From: Bosea sp. ANAM02
Lineage (GTDB): Bacteria > Pseudomonadota > Alphaproteobacteria > Rhizobiales > Beijerinckiaceae
DNA length: 64,000 bases
Assembly: GCF_011764485.1 (NCBI RefSeq)
Contig: NZ_AP022849.1
Coordinates: 186,001 to 250,000 of the forward strand
Direction: 5' to 3'
Shown: one piece after another, positions 1 through 9,638 of the stretch
Layout: the number at the start of each line of letters is the position of its first letter
Numbering within the stretch: the first letter of the stretch is position 1
Program-made: the position numbers and the translations under genes
Notes under the pieces: model-generated
Databases searched by the model: none
Told to the model about the DNA's origin: nothing
Seen by the model: only the letters and a program-made list of their open reading frames with translations

Positions 1-309
1 CTCCATCTTGATGTTCTTGACCACGGAAAGGAGATTATCTCCCTTCTTTATCGCGACGATCTTTCGGAAGCCGAGGCGCGTCGGCTTGAAGAGCTCAAGG
101 CGTCACCGCTGTGTGAGCCATTCAAGGTGCATTGGAAGGACGAGCTCTTCGCCGAGTATTATCGCCGTTCCAGCGAGGCTGGGGCTGTCGGACAGCTGGA
201 TTCGTACCCAACGGCTGAAGAGCGGCAGCGCCAGCGCCGCGTCGTTGACGAGATTGTCAAGGCGATGGTTGAGGAGCAGCGTCGAGAAGACAGCCTTCGC
301 TACGCCTGA
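1..309 (+). CDS. hypothetical protein, 5' end outside window
   Basis: The reading frame is open from the first base of the window and ends at the TGA at 307-309, so the last 102 codons of a longer gene are visible. The product is charged and helix-prone, rich in Glu and Arg, with a stretch near the end reading VVDEIVKAMVEEQRRED. No domain is recognised. Internal ATG codons such as the one at 127 could be read as starts, but the frame upstream has the same composition and no stop, so a gene entering from the left is the better reading. A CAATCCTT element follows at 325. Confidence 0.6.
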   Translation, partial: LHLDVLDHGKEIISLLYRDDLSEAEARRLEELKASPLCEPFKVHWKDELFAEYYRRSSEAGAVGQLDSYPTAEERQRQRRVVDEIVKAMVEEQRREDSLRYA

Positions 310-568
310 GGCGCGGTCGCGCGACAATCCTTTCTTCTATGGCTAGCAGGACAGAGCGGACGATTTTATAGTTTCGCAACTCACCTCGATGATTCCACTC
401 GCGAATCCTTCAATGAACCGACCAGCCCACCCCTTGTCATGACCTTTTCCCGCGTTCGCGTCTTGTGAGCATCCTACGCTGGTGGGGCAGCTGCCTTCAC
501 GCCACTCAGGGATGCCCATCGGCATCGTGAGGTCTCCAGATGGAGACCGCCGCAGAAGGAGCAGTTGC
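310..568. other. intergenic gap with two AATCCTT elements
   Basis: No convincing gene is seen here. The gap holds CAATCCTT at 325-332 and AATCCTT at 404-410, copies of the short element found in many intergenic gaps of this window. A purine-rich ribosome binding site (AGAAGGAG, about 554-561) lies at its right edge before the ATG at 569. Confidence 0.5.
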
Positions 569-985
569 ATGAAGTCGCATTCACTCGTTGTCGCGTTCGC
601 ATTCGTTGCGTTCGCGTTGGCCGGTCAGGCTGCGCAGGCCGACACCGCCAAGGTCTTCGGCACGGCCCAGGTCAAGGTGCTTTCTCCAGACCAGGCAAGG
701 GCGGTCAGCGGCAAGGGCGCAGACCAGGCCATTGTTGCTCAGCATCTCGGGCAGTTCTCGGGGCATTCCGATCTGGCAGCCCGCGGCTCGGTCGGAGGCC
801 CGCTTCCGCAGATCGGGCAGCTTGGAGGGCTCAGAGCGCGTGTCGATGGCGCGCCGGCGGCTCCCACTGGTGTTCTCCCCTCGCTCCCGGTAGGAGCTCC
901 GGCTCCGATCCGCGACCTCGGCCGAGCGGGTGCTCCGCTTCCGCAGATCGGCCCGGTTGGAGTCGCACCGACGCTGCATCGCTGA
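569..985 (+). CDS. small exported protein with PLPQIG repeats
   Basis: A 138-residue protein. I chose the ATG at 569 because AGAAGGAG lies just upstream and because it gives a clean signal peptide: MKSHS, a hydrophobic stretch, then a cleavage region AQA before DTAKVF. The mature part is rich in Gly, Ala and Pro and contains two copies of a short repeat, GGPLPQIGQLGGL and GAPLPQIGPVGVA, about 60 residues apart. No enzymatic motif is visible. The same PLPQI string also occurs in the lipoprotein at 41365-42162, which hints at a shared envelope role, but this is only a short resemblance. Function unknown; export is inferred from the signal peptide. Confidence 0.6.
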   Translation: MKSHSLVVAFAFVAFALAGQAAQADTAKVFGTAQVKVLSPDQARAVSGKGADQAIVAQHLGQFSGHSDLAARGSVGGPLPQIGQLGGLRARVDGAPAAPTGVLPSLPVGAPAPIRDLGRAGAPLPQIGPVGVAPTLHR

Positions 986-1109
986 ACGCACGCGAGCCGG
1001 CCAGCTGCCGATCGGGAGATCCCGTTCTGCCCTGGCCGGCATTCCGACGCCGCATCCATCGTTGGAAGAAGATCGGCTCCATCTCGCCTGACGGCCGGCG
1101 CGCTTTTCC

Positions 1110-1451
1110 CTAGATCGAAGGGGCGGGATCGTTCGACGTACGGAGCTTCAACACCTCCGCAGGCGCATCGTCACCGACGAACTCGCCGTATTCGCCGCGG
1201 GCGGAAAGCGAATTCGGCTGATAGGCTTCCATGCGCGGGAGCTCCTCGCCGGAGGCCAGGTGCGCGCTGATATCGAAATCGTCCAGGCAGGCAATGCCGT
1301 TGTTGTCGTGGAAATGATCGAGCGCGACCTCCGCCTTCTCTCCCGGTGACAGATCCGTGTCGACCTCGGCGCTGTAGATCCCAGGGATAAGCGCATCCTC
1401 CTCCTCGGAAGGCGTGCCGTTGACGACGACGTAAATGGTCTCGCGGCTCAT
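1110..1451 (-). CDS. hypothetical acidic protein
   Basis: A 113-residue acidic protein beginning MSRETIYVVVNG, with many Glu and Asp residues (SEEEDALIPG and similar). The start beginning MSRET is the longest ATG option and the N-terminus looks like a beta strand. No signal peptide, membrane segment or known motif is seen. It stands alone on the minus strand between the exported protein and the PBP operon. Codon composition matches neighbouring genes. Function unknown. Confidence 0.5.
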   Translation of the reverse strand: MSRETIYVVVNGTPSEEEDALIPGIYSAEVDTDLSPGEKAEVALDHFHDNNGIACLDDFDISAHLASGEELPRMEAYQPNSLSARGEYGEFVGDDAPAEVLKLRTSNDPAPSI

Positions 1452-1612
1452 CAGGCTCTCTCAGTTCGAGTTCTCCGGGGAGGATATCCCAGCGCTTCGC
1501 AAGCCGCATCAGCGGATCCACAGTTTGCTGCACCATCAAGGATCGCGGTCGTTGTTCCTTGTTCCGCTCGCGGATACGCTCTTTCGTCTGATCAAGAATC
1601 CAAGAGCCATTC

Positions 1613-2209
1613 GTGCTGTCTTTTTTCCGCCGGCGCCGCGCGCGAACCATTGTGGAGCATGTCCGCTCTAGCCTGATGGCCGGGTTAACCGCGCTCTCCG
1701 GTCCTGATCGCGCTGCGGTCATGGCAATCGCCAATGCGCTGATCGATGTCGCAGCCGAGAGGTGGGGCGCCGCCGTGGCCAACCGCCCGATGACGCTCGA
1801 TCCTGACCTGGCCTCTGACATCGTCGTCGCTTTGTCGGAATCCCATGAGCGCGTCTTCGAGGAGCGACTCCAACCGATCTCCAATCGAGGCATGGAGGAC
1901 GTCGCGTTCGCCCAATCCATGCGGCAGCTTCGGGCCTACGAGGTCGTCATCGCAACCCTCGGCGCCGCCGCGGCGGACAAGTCATCCGGTTCGGTTGTTG
2001 GCGACGCCTGGAAGCTGCTCTGGCTGGCGCGGGATAACGCGGCGCAAGGGGCCGAGGAGCTGCGGAGGTTCTCCAAATTTGCCGACGCTGATCCGGTGCC
2101 GCGGTCGAAGAAGCTGCGCAGGCGCGCGGAGCTCGCTGATCTGGTCCGGCTTTCGACCACGCTGCCGGCCTTTTTCCGGAAGAAGCCGACCAAGAGGAAG
2201 GCATCGTGA
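1613..2209 (+). CDS. hypothetical protein coupled to the PBP gene
   Basis: A 198-residue helical protein starting at a GTG (MLSFFRRRRARTI). It has a basic N-terminus, a long Ala/Glu-rich helical middle and a Lys/Arg-rich tail (FFRKKPTKRKAS). Its stop codon overlaps the GTG start of the penicillin-binding protein gene (GTGA at 2206-2209), which indicates translational coupling. No family is recognised. The coupling suggests a role beside the peptidoglycan synthase, but this is inference from position only. Confidence 0.6.
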   Translation: MLSFFRRRRARTIVEHVRSSLMAGLTALSGPDRAAVMAIANALIDVAAERWGAAVANRPMTLDPDLASDIVVALSESHERVFEERLQPISNRGMEDVAFAQSMRQLRAYEVVIATLGAAAADKSSGSVVGDAWKLLWLARDNAAQGAEELRRFSKFADADPVPRSKKLRRRAELADLVRLSTTLPAFFRKKPTKRKAS

Positions 2210-4515
2210 GGGTTGTCCGCCTTGTTCTCGGGCTCGGCCTTCTTGCCTCGGTCGGTGTTGGCGCTGTTGCACTGGCGACCGGTCTTGCGGTTGTCGAGAA
2301 CTATAGCCGCGACCTTCCCGACCATCGGGCTCTCGCGACCTACGTCCCGAAAACCGGTTCCGAAATCCTCGCGGCAGATGGCTCCCTCCTCTCCAAACGG
2401 ACGGATCAGCGCCGAACCTTTGTTGCGATCGGCGCCATCCCGCCGCTCGTGAAGCAGGCGTTCATCTCTGCGGAGGATCGCAGCTACTTCACGCACCAGG
2501 GCGTCGATCTGCTTGCGGTCGCGCGCGCCGCTGTCGGTCACGCATCCGGAGCCAGCTCATCGGGCGGATCGACGATCACCCAGCAGGTCGCGAAGAACCT
2601 GCTCGTCGGCAACGAGCGCAGCGTCGTGCGAAAGGTGCGCGAGGCCCTTCTGGCGATGCGGATGGACAAGGATCTCGGCAAAGAGCGGGTCCTGGAGATC
2701 TACCTGAACGAGATCTATCTCGGGCTCGGGGCCTATGGCGTTGCCGAAGCCGCGCAGACCTATTTCGGCAAGTCGCTCGATGCCCTTTCCCTCGGCGAAG
2801 CGGCTCTGCTTGCCGGCATGCCCAAGGCACCGAGTTCCTACAATCCGGTCCGCAACCCGTCGCGCGCGCTTGAGCGGCGCAACTATGTCCTGCGACGCAT
2901 GGCGGAGGACGGCGCGATCGACGTCGCAACCACATCTGCTGCGATCGGCCAGCCGATCCGCCTCGCCGAGCGGAAGCACAAGGAGAATGCCTCCGACAGT
3001 CAGGAGGGTTGGTTCCAGGACCTCGCCTGGAAGCAGGCGCTGGCTGGCCTCCCGAGCGACCTGCAGAGCCGCCAGGATATCGTTGTGCGCACGACCCTGC
3101 GGCCTGACCTCCAGACGGCCGCAGACACTGCTCTCAAGGCGGGCATCCGCCGCACGGACCAGATCCTCGGCTGGCGCGGGCCCCTGGCTCGTGTGCGGTT
3201 GCCAGTGAATTGGTCCGACCCCGAGCTCGATCCGCCAGCGGGGAGCTCGGACTTCTCGCTTGGGGTCGTCGAGAGCGTCGGCGCGGAAGCCGTTGTCGCA
3301 CTCGGCCCAACCGAGCGGGTGCGTCTCGGAGCTGACGGCGTGCGCTGGACGGGGCGTCGGCTTCAGGACGTCGTCCGCGCCGGAGACGTCATCCTGCTCG
3401 ACCTTCTTGGCGGTCGGCCGCAGCTCGCCCAGATGCCGGAGGTTGAAGGCGCTCTCGTCGCTCTCGATCCCCGCTCCGGCGATGTGTTGGCGCTTGTCGG
3501 TGGCTTCTCGCGCGAACGATCTCAGTTCGATCGCGCGACGCAGGCGCGCCGGCAGGCCGGGTCATCATTCAAGCCGATCCTATATAGCGGCGCGCTCGAA
3601 ATCGGCTTCGATGCCACCTCCCCCATCCTCGATGCGCCCATTGTCATCGAACAGGGGCCCGGCATGATCGACTGGCGCCCGGCGGATCCGCAGGGCCGCA
3701 GCCGCGGCGGCCTGGTGACGGTCCGGCGCGCGCTTGAGCAGTCCCGCAACATCCCGTCCGCCCGGCTTTCGTGGACGCTCGGCCTGCAGGATGTTCAGGA
3801 TGTCGCTCGTCGTCTCGGTATATCCGGCTCGATGACGAACGCTGCCGCTCTCGGTGCCATCGAGGTCACCCCGCTGCAGATGGCCATGGCCTACGGTGCC
3901 TTCGCCAATGGCGGTTCGCTTGTTCAGCCCCGTTATGTCAACGAGATCAGGTCCCGTGAGGGGCAGTTGATCCTGCGTGAGCCCGTCCAGGCCGCTCCCG
4001 CCATCGACCCGCTGGCCGCATCGCAGATGGCGTCGATCCTGAAGGGCGTCGTCGAACGCGGTACCGCCCGGACTGCCTTCTCCGGGTTCGGTCGAAACTT
4101 CGCCGGGAAGACGGGAACAACCAACTCAGCCCGCGACGTCTGGTTTGTCGGCTTCGCAGCGGATGTCGTGGTCGCGGTCTGGATAGGACGCGACGATAAC
4201 AAGGTTCTCTTCCAGGGCGCTGGTGGCGGCCGGGTGGCTGCACCGATCGTTCGCGATTTCCTCGATCACTCAGGAGCGAGCTTCACCCTGAAGGAGCCAC
4301 CGGTGGCTCAGGGGCTCGTTCCGGTCCTGGTCGATCCGACCACAGGACTGCCGGCTCGCTCCGGGCAGACGGAGCTGGTGCGGACTGACTCGCCCCTGCT
4401 GTCGGCGATCCCCATTGAAAGCGGACGGCCTGCAACGCCGCGGGGAGCGCGCACACTGCCAGCATTGCCGGTGGATCCCGTCACGCCGCCTGAATTTGTC
4501 CCCGAGGAGGACTGA
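2206..4515 (+). CDS. class A penicillin-binding protein (PBP1A-like)
   Basis: A 769-residue bifunctional peptidoglycan synthase: glycosyltransferase (GT51) plus DD-transpeptidase, anchored in the inner membrane and acting in the periplasm. Residues 1-30 form one membrane segment. GT51 motifs are present: EDRSYFTHQGVD with catalytic Glu90, GGSTITQQ, and RVLEIYLNEIYLG. A PBP1a-type OB insertion follows (about 320-410). The transpeptidase has S453-SF-K456 as the SxxK active site, SRN in EQSRNIPS, and K635TGTT. All key residues are intact, so it should be active. The GTG start overlaps the previous gene by 4 bases, and a small gene follows immediately. A class A PBP outside a core wall cluster could support growth or envelope changes linked to this replicon. 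Confidence 0.93.
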   Translation: MRVVRLVLGLGLLASVGVGAVALATGLAVVENYSRDLPDHRALATYVPKTGSEILAADGSLLSKRTDQRRTFVAIGAIPPLVKQAFISAEDRSYFTHQGVDLLAVARAAVGHASGASSSGGSTITQQVAKNLLVGNERSVVRKVREALLAMRMDKDLGKERVLEIYLNEIYLGLGAYGVAEAAQTYFGKSLDALSLGEAALLAGMPKAPSSYNPVRNPSRALERRNYVLRRMAEDGAIDVATTSAAIGQPIRLAERKHKENASDSQEGWFQDLAWKQALAGLPSDLQSRQDIVVRTTLRPDLQTAADTALKAGIRRTDQILGWRGPLARVRLPVNWSDPELDPPAGSSDFSLGVVESVGAEAVVALGPTERVRLGADGVRWTGRRLQDVVRAGDVILLDLLGGRPQLAQMPEVEGALVALDPRSGDVLALVGGFSRERSQFDRATQARRQAGSSFKPILYSGALEIGFDATSPILDAPIVIEQGPGMIDWRPADPQGRSRGGLVTVRRALEQSRNIPSARLSWTLGLQDVQDVARRLGISGSMTNAAALGAIEVTPLQMAMAYGAFANGGSLVQPRYVNEIRSREGQLILREPVQAAPAIDPLAASQMASILKGVVERGTARTAFSGFGRNFAGKTGTTNSARDVWFVGFAADVVVAVWIGRDDNKVLFQGAGGGRVAAPIVRDFLDHSGASFTLKEPPVAQGLVPVLVDPTTGLPARSGQTELVRTDSPLLSAIPIESGRPATPRGARTLPALPVDPVTPPEFVPEED

Positions 4516-4516
4516 T

Positions 4517-4807
4517 GTGACCGAGGACGGCGAAATGACGGACATCGAGCACATCGATCTCGAAGAGTTCGATGGCATGAACGAGGCCCAAATCGAAGAG
4601 CGCCTTCGCCGGCGCGCGTTGGCCATGAAACCCGAGGTCCTTTCTAATTTTCTCTACGGCGTCGCTGCGACCGGCGATGAAGAGCATGAGGACATGATCT
4701 TTGACTACCTTACCCGGCGGATAGCCGCGATCCGCCGGATGCGCACCCTCAGGGGAGAGCTCGACAACAGCCTCGCCCAGCTTCTCGGAGAGACGTCTCA
4801 TGCGTGA
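4517..4807 (+). CDS. small acidic hypothetical protein
   Basis: A 96-residue protein. I favour the GTG at 4517 because GAGGAGG (4504-4510) sits at good distance within the end of the PBP gene; an ATG at 4535 is the alternative. The sequence is acidic at the N-terminus (DIEHIDLEEFDG) and basic further on (ERLRRRALAM, TRRIAAIRRMRTL). Its end overlaps the next gene by 8 bases. No family is recognised. It is likely cotranscribed with the PBP gene. Confidence 0.55.
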   Translation: MTEDGEMTDIEHIDLEEFDGMNEAQIEERLRRRALAMKPEVLSNFLYGVAATGDEEHEDMIFDYLTRRIAAIRRMRTLRGELDNSLAQLLGETSHA

Positions 4808-5614
4808 GAACGTGGTCCATGAGTATGTCGACGAGGTCGTCGAGACCCGCCGGCGAACGATCCAGATCATCGAGGACGTCCACGCCGAGATCACAGCCTG
4901 GCTGGTGAGCGTTTTCTCTGCGACATCTCGGGGTGGACCAGCGTTGCGGCCGCGATCCAGGAGGCCGAGAAGCAGGCGAAACGCTTCAAGGTCGACAAGG
5001 GCGCGACGCTTGTCCTTCGCGTCAGCGAGAAGAAAACGCGTCGCTTCAAGGAAGCCGAGGGCTCTGGCGGCAGGTACAACCCCAATGCGCACGTTCGCAA
5101 TGACGAGATCATCAGCTTCCGCCATGTCTGGGATGGCCATGCAGGCTCGCTCGACGTGAGTATCGAAAAGGCGGACTTCGATCTGGTGGTGCCGATCGGG
5201 ATTCCCGATGGGAGCGATCCTGGTGATGGCCTGGCCCAAATCATTCTGGGTGCGCGCGGTGATCTCTCAAAATTCCAGCCCTCGCTACTCTCCGGCTTTG
5301 GAGTCGGCGAATACCGCATGGCTTCCTGCCAGCGCGTTGCGTTGGCTCAGGTCCCTCCGGATGAACGCCGGCGCCCCATGAACTGGGCAGGGCTGCGCGT
5401 TCAGGGGACCCTTGACGTCTATGTCCCCAGCGGAATCTCGACGGCCAAGGTGCAGGAGTTCCTGGAGGACATCGAGCCGCAACCGATCTTTGATCGCACC
5501 ATGACCACCAAGCTTCCGTCGCTGGTGCTCTACGGCTGCCATCAGGATCAGAGCAAGGTGATCCACTATCCCGCCGCGATCACGACAGCCTATCTGCCGG
5601 CTGTGCTCGCGTGA
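4800..5614 (+). pseudogene. hypothetical gene split by a one-base frameshift
   Basis: The ATG at 4800 opens a natural-looking frame (MRENVVHEYVDEVVE...EITAWLV) that turns into Arg/Ser-rich sequence typical of an out-of-frame reading after about 4913. From that point the -1 frame is natural: GERFLCDISGWTSVAAAIQ, then FRHVWDGHAGSLDV, and on to the stop at 5612-5614. That downstream frame has no ATG, GTG or TTG start before the GTG at 5156, so it cannot easily stand alone. Adding one T to the TTTT run at 4912-4915 would join both parts into a protein of about 271 residues reading LVSVFLCDISGW. No classical slippery heptamer is seen. It could be a real mutation, a sequencing error or recoding. 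Function unknown. Its last bases overlap the next GTG (GTGA). Confidence 0.7.
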
Positions 5615-6228
5615 GGGCGCTTCCCGTTCCTCCAAGGCCCGATCGGGTCCTGCGACCTGACTTCACGTTCATCGACGTGGAGTCGTCGGCTCTGGTGTCG
5701 GGATACCCGGTGGAGGTCGCATTCTGCGACGATGGTCTCAACGTCTCCAAATGGCTGGTGCGGCCGCATGAGCGATGGGCAGGCCTCAACTGGAATGACG
5801 AAGCTCAAGCCATCCATGGCCTCTCGCAGGCCTATCTGCAGGCGGAAGGTGTGCCAGCCGAGCAGGTCGCGGCCGAGATCGCCGACCGGCTGAAGGGCAT
5901 TCGTTTCGTCTGGTCCGACAACCCCGCCTATGATGCGCATTGGCTCGGCCATCTGGTAGCCCTCCATCCCTCACCGGTGTGGAGCGGGCTTTCGGTCTAC
6001 CACGAGGCCGGCGCGTTGACTGAAGCATTGGGTGAAGCGACCGCGGCGGCGGCCTGGGCTCTGCGCAAGGATGATGTCGTCGAGCTCGTTCGAGCGACAT
6101 TCCCGCATGTCCACCGCGCTGGGCCGGACAGCCTCAGCCTCGCATCTCGTTTCCGGCTCTTCGCCGATGAGGTCTATTTCGAGGAGTTGAAGGGCTTCGT
6201 TACAGGTTGGATCTCAGGAAGGCTCTGA
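5611..6228 (+). CDS. DnaQ/RNase T-like 3'-5' exonuclease
   Basis: A 205-residue protein of the DEDD exonuclease superfamily. Exo I is FTFIDVESSALV, with the Asp and Glu metal ligands; Exo II lies in FVWSDNPAYDAHWL, with a conserved Asp; Exo III is HRAGPDSLS, giving the His-x4-Asp of the DEDDh type. Members remove nucleotides from the 3' ends of DNA or RNA and act in proofreading or processing. The GTG start overlaps the previous stop (GTGA at 5611-5614), so it is translationally coupled to the frameshifted gene. Stand-alone DnaQ-like exonucleases are common on plasmids and phages. Substrate is unknown. Confidence 0.75.
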   Translation: MRALPVPPRPDRVLRPDFTFIDVESSALVSGYPVEVAFCDDGLNVSKWLVRPHERWAGLNWNDEAQAIHGLSQAYLQAEGVPAEQVAAEIADRLKGIRFVWSDNPAYDAHWLGHLVALHPSPVWSGLSVYHEAGALTEALGEATAAAAWALRKDDVVELVRATFPHVHRAGPDSLSLASRFRLFADEVYFEELKGFVTGWISGRL

Positions 6229-6255
6229 TCACCGGCGGCGAGGCCCTGCTGCTCA

Positions 6256-7848
<1,593 letters not shown>

Positions 7849-8147
7849 GGTCTATCCAAATTTCTAACTCGCTATCTCTCTGTATAGCATTGGGCGGCTT
7901 CCGGCAATCCTTGCCTCAAGGATTTCGGTGCACATCACAGAGTGAATTTCCCACCTGAACTCAATAACTTGATTGCCGCTTCGACAATCCTTTGAAGGAT
8001 TGTTCTGCGAGTTGGCACGCGCCTTGAAATCCTCCTCCCCGTAACCGGCGGCGGAGAAAGCCTCCCTCGCCACCCATCCCCCGACACGACCGGCCATCCA
8101 GGCCGGAACGAGGACGCATGCCGGCGCCAGGCCGGGAGCGAGGACGC
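7849..8147. promoter_or_regulatory. rtcR-rtcB divergent control region
   Basis: This gap holds two inverted pairs of the window's short element: CAATCCTT (7905-7912) with AAGGATTT (7918-7925), and CAATCCTT (7985-7992) with AAGGATTG (7995-8002) separated by only two bases. A sigma-54-type promoter follows at 8013-8028. On the minus strand TATACA lies about 30 bases before rtcR. The near-perfect palindrome at 7985-8002 is 11 bases upstream of the sigma-54 -24 box. That is close for a classical enhancer site, so it may not be the RtcR site itself. Confidence 0.6.
8013..8028 (+). promoter_or_regulatory. sigma-54 promoter of rtcB
   Basis: TGGCACG, four bases, then TTGAA matches the -24/-12 sigma-54 consensus (TGGCAC-N5-TTGCA) except for C to A in the -12 GC. 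It points toward rtcB and lies opposite the sigma-54 activator gene rtcR, which is the known arrangement for this system. Confidence 0.75.
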
Positions 8148-8150
8148 ATG
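8098..8150 (+). repeat. tandem duplication of the rtcB start region
   Basis: CCAGGCCGGAACGAGGACG-CATG (8098-8120) is repeated as CCAGGCCGGGAGCGAGGACG-CATG (8127-8150) with one indel and one change. Each copy carries a GAGGA ribosome binding site and an ATG, so two in-frame starts (8118 and 8148) exist for rtcB. Confidence 0.7.
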
Positions 8151-9533
8151 ACCATTACGATCTCGGGACAGGATCTCATTGATGCCGGACTGCGGCAGGG
8201 CCGCTGGTTCAAGCCGGCGCTCGAAGCAGCCAACTCGGCCATCGCCCAGGGCGAAAGCTTCAACGCTGCGCTGGCGATCGCCGCGGGCTTTGCTCCGCCT
8301 CCAGCGTTGGCTCTCCGCACGCCGGGTGCGCTGCCCTTCTACGCCAATATCGAGGCCGAGACGCCCGAGGAGGAGGCGAATGTCGAGGCCGTGAAGAAGA
8401 CCATGACGGAGCTCCTGAGGACGCCTGTGGTGACCGCAGGCGCGATCATGCCCGACGCCTGCCCTTCCGGCCCCGGATCGATCCCGGTCGGCGGGGTGGT
8501 ATCGAGCACGGGGATCCATCCCGGCTTCCACTCGGCCGATATCTGCTGCTCGATGGCGATCACCGTGGTTCCGGGCGCATCTCCGGCCGCGTTGCTCGAC
8601 GCCGTCCACAAGGTCACGCATTTCGGTCCCGGCGGGCGCGAGCGCGGGAAGCAGGTCCGTATGTCTGATTCTTTGCTTCAATCCTTCGATGGCAACGAGT
8701 TTCTCAAGGACCTCGTGTCTGTTGCGCGGGAACATCATGCGACGGAAGGCGATGGCAATCATTTTGCCTATGTTGGCCAACTCAAGTCGACGGGCGAGAC
8801 GGCACTGGTAACCCACCATGGCTCGCGAGCGCCTGGAGCGAAGCTCTACGGGAAGGGAATGAAGCTGGCCGAAGCTACGCGGCGCCGCATTTCTCCGGAA
8901 ACTTTGGCGAGCAGCGCATGGATTGAGGCCGACACCCGCGAGGGCGAGGCCTACTTCGACGCGCTACAGATCCTGCGTCGGTGGACCAAGTCGAGCCACT
9001 ACGCCATCCATGACCTGGCGCTGTCGGTTCTGGGTGTTGCGGCCGGTGACCGGTGGTGGAATGAGCACAACTTTGTCTTCAGGAAGACGGATGGCCAGTT
9101 CTACCACGCCAAGGGCGCGACGCCGGCGTTCAAGGGATATGCCGACGACGATACTGGGCTGACCATGATCCCGCTGAACATGGGCCAGCCGATCCTGATC
9201 GTGCGCGGGAGCGACGCAGCTCATGGGCTGGGCTTCTCCCCTCACGGGGCAGGGCGCAACCTCTCCCGGACGGCGCACAAGCGCTTGATGGGTGATCGCC
9301 CGGTTGAGGACATCGTCGCGGAGGAGACCCGCGGGCTCGACTGCCGCTTCTTCTGCGGACGCCCGGATATCTCCGAGCTGCCGAGCGCCTACAAGTCGGC
9401 GGCGTCGGTGCGGCGCCAGATCGAGCACTTCGGCCTGGCCGAGGTGGTCGACGAGGTCCTTCCGTACGGCTCGATCATGGCGGGTGATTGGGAGGTTGAT
9501 GCACCCTGGCGCCGCCGAAAGCGGGCTGCCTGA
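8148..9533 (+). CDS. rtcB: RtcB RNA ligase
   Basis: A 461-residue GTP- and Mn-dependent RNA ligase that joins 2',3'-cyclic phosphate or 3'-phosphate ends to 5'-OH ends, in RNA repair. The guanylated His is in SPHGAGRNLSRT (His366 from the ATG at 8148). The metal-binding segment HSADICCSM corresponds to the family DxGCG region, and GDGNHFAYVGQL and HHGSRAPG hold other conserved His residues. I prefer the ATG at 8148 because family members begin close to this ITISGQDLI segment; the duplicated start at 8118 adds ten residues. Transcription is likely RtcR/sigma-54 dependent. A strong hairpin terminator follows. No rtcA is seen next to it. Confidence 0.93.
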   Translation: MTITISGQDLIDAGLRQGRWFKPALEAANSAIAQGESFNAALAIAAGFAPPPALALRTPGALPFYANIEAETPEEEANVEAVKKTMTELLRTPVVTAGAIMPDACPSGPGSIPVGGVVSSTGIHPGFHSADICCSMAITVVPGASPAALLDAVHKVTHFGPGGRERGKQVRMSDSLLQSFDGNEFLKDLVSVAREHHATEGDGNHFAYVGQLKSTGETALVTHHGSRAPGAKLYGKGMKLAEATRRRISPETLASSAWIEADTREGEAYFDALQILRRWTKSSHYAIHDLALSVLGVAAGDRWWNEHNFVFRKTDGQFYHAKGATPAFKGYADDDTGLTMIPLNMGQPILIVRGSDAAHGLGFSPHGAGRNLSRTAHKRLMGDRPVEDIVAEETRGLDCRFFCGRPDISELPSAYKSAASVRRQIEHFGLAEVVDEVLPYGSIMAGDWEVDAPWRRRKRAA

Positions 9534-9541
9534 CAAGGCTC

Positions 9542-9600
9542 GTGCTCTCGCCTCAGGGCGAGAGCACTCCCGGTGCGCGCGGCTTGCCGTTTTCGTTTTT
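9542..9600 (+). terminator. intrinsic terminator after rtcB
   Basis: GTGCTCTCGCC (9542-9552), loop TCAG, GGCGAGAGCAC (9557-9567) is a perfect 11-base-pair hairpin just after the rtcB stop. T-rich tracts follow somewhat later (9589-9600), so termination may be imperfect or assisted. Confidence 0.7.
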
Positions 9601-9638
9601 CCGATCGAGCATCGTTCTCGACCAAGGAGAGACTGGTG

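Noticed and set aside
343..570. Minus-strand 75-residue frame in the first gap
   Set aside because: No ribosome binding site, and it overlaps the AATCCTT elements and the start of the exported protein gene.
4911..4917. Programmed -1 frameshift signal at GTTTTCT
   Set aside because: It does not fit the X-XXY-YYZ slippery pattern in the frame used, and no strong downstream RNA structure was seen. A lost T or sequence error is simpler.
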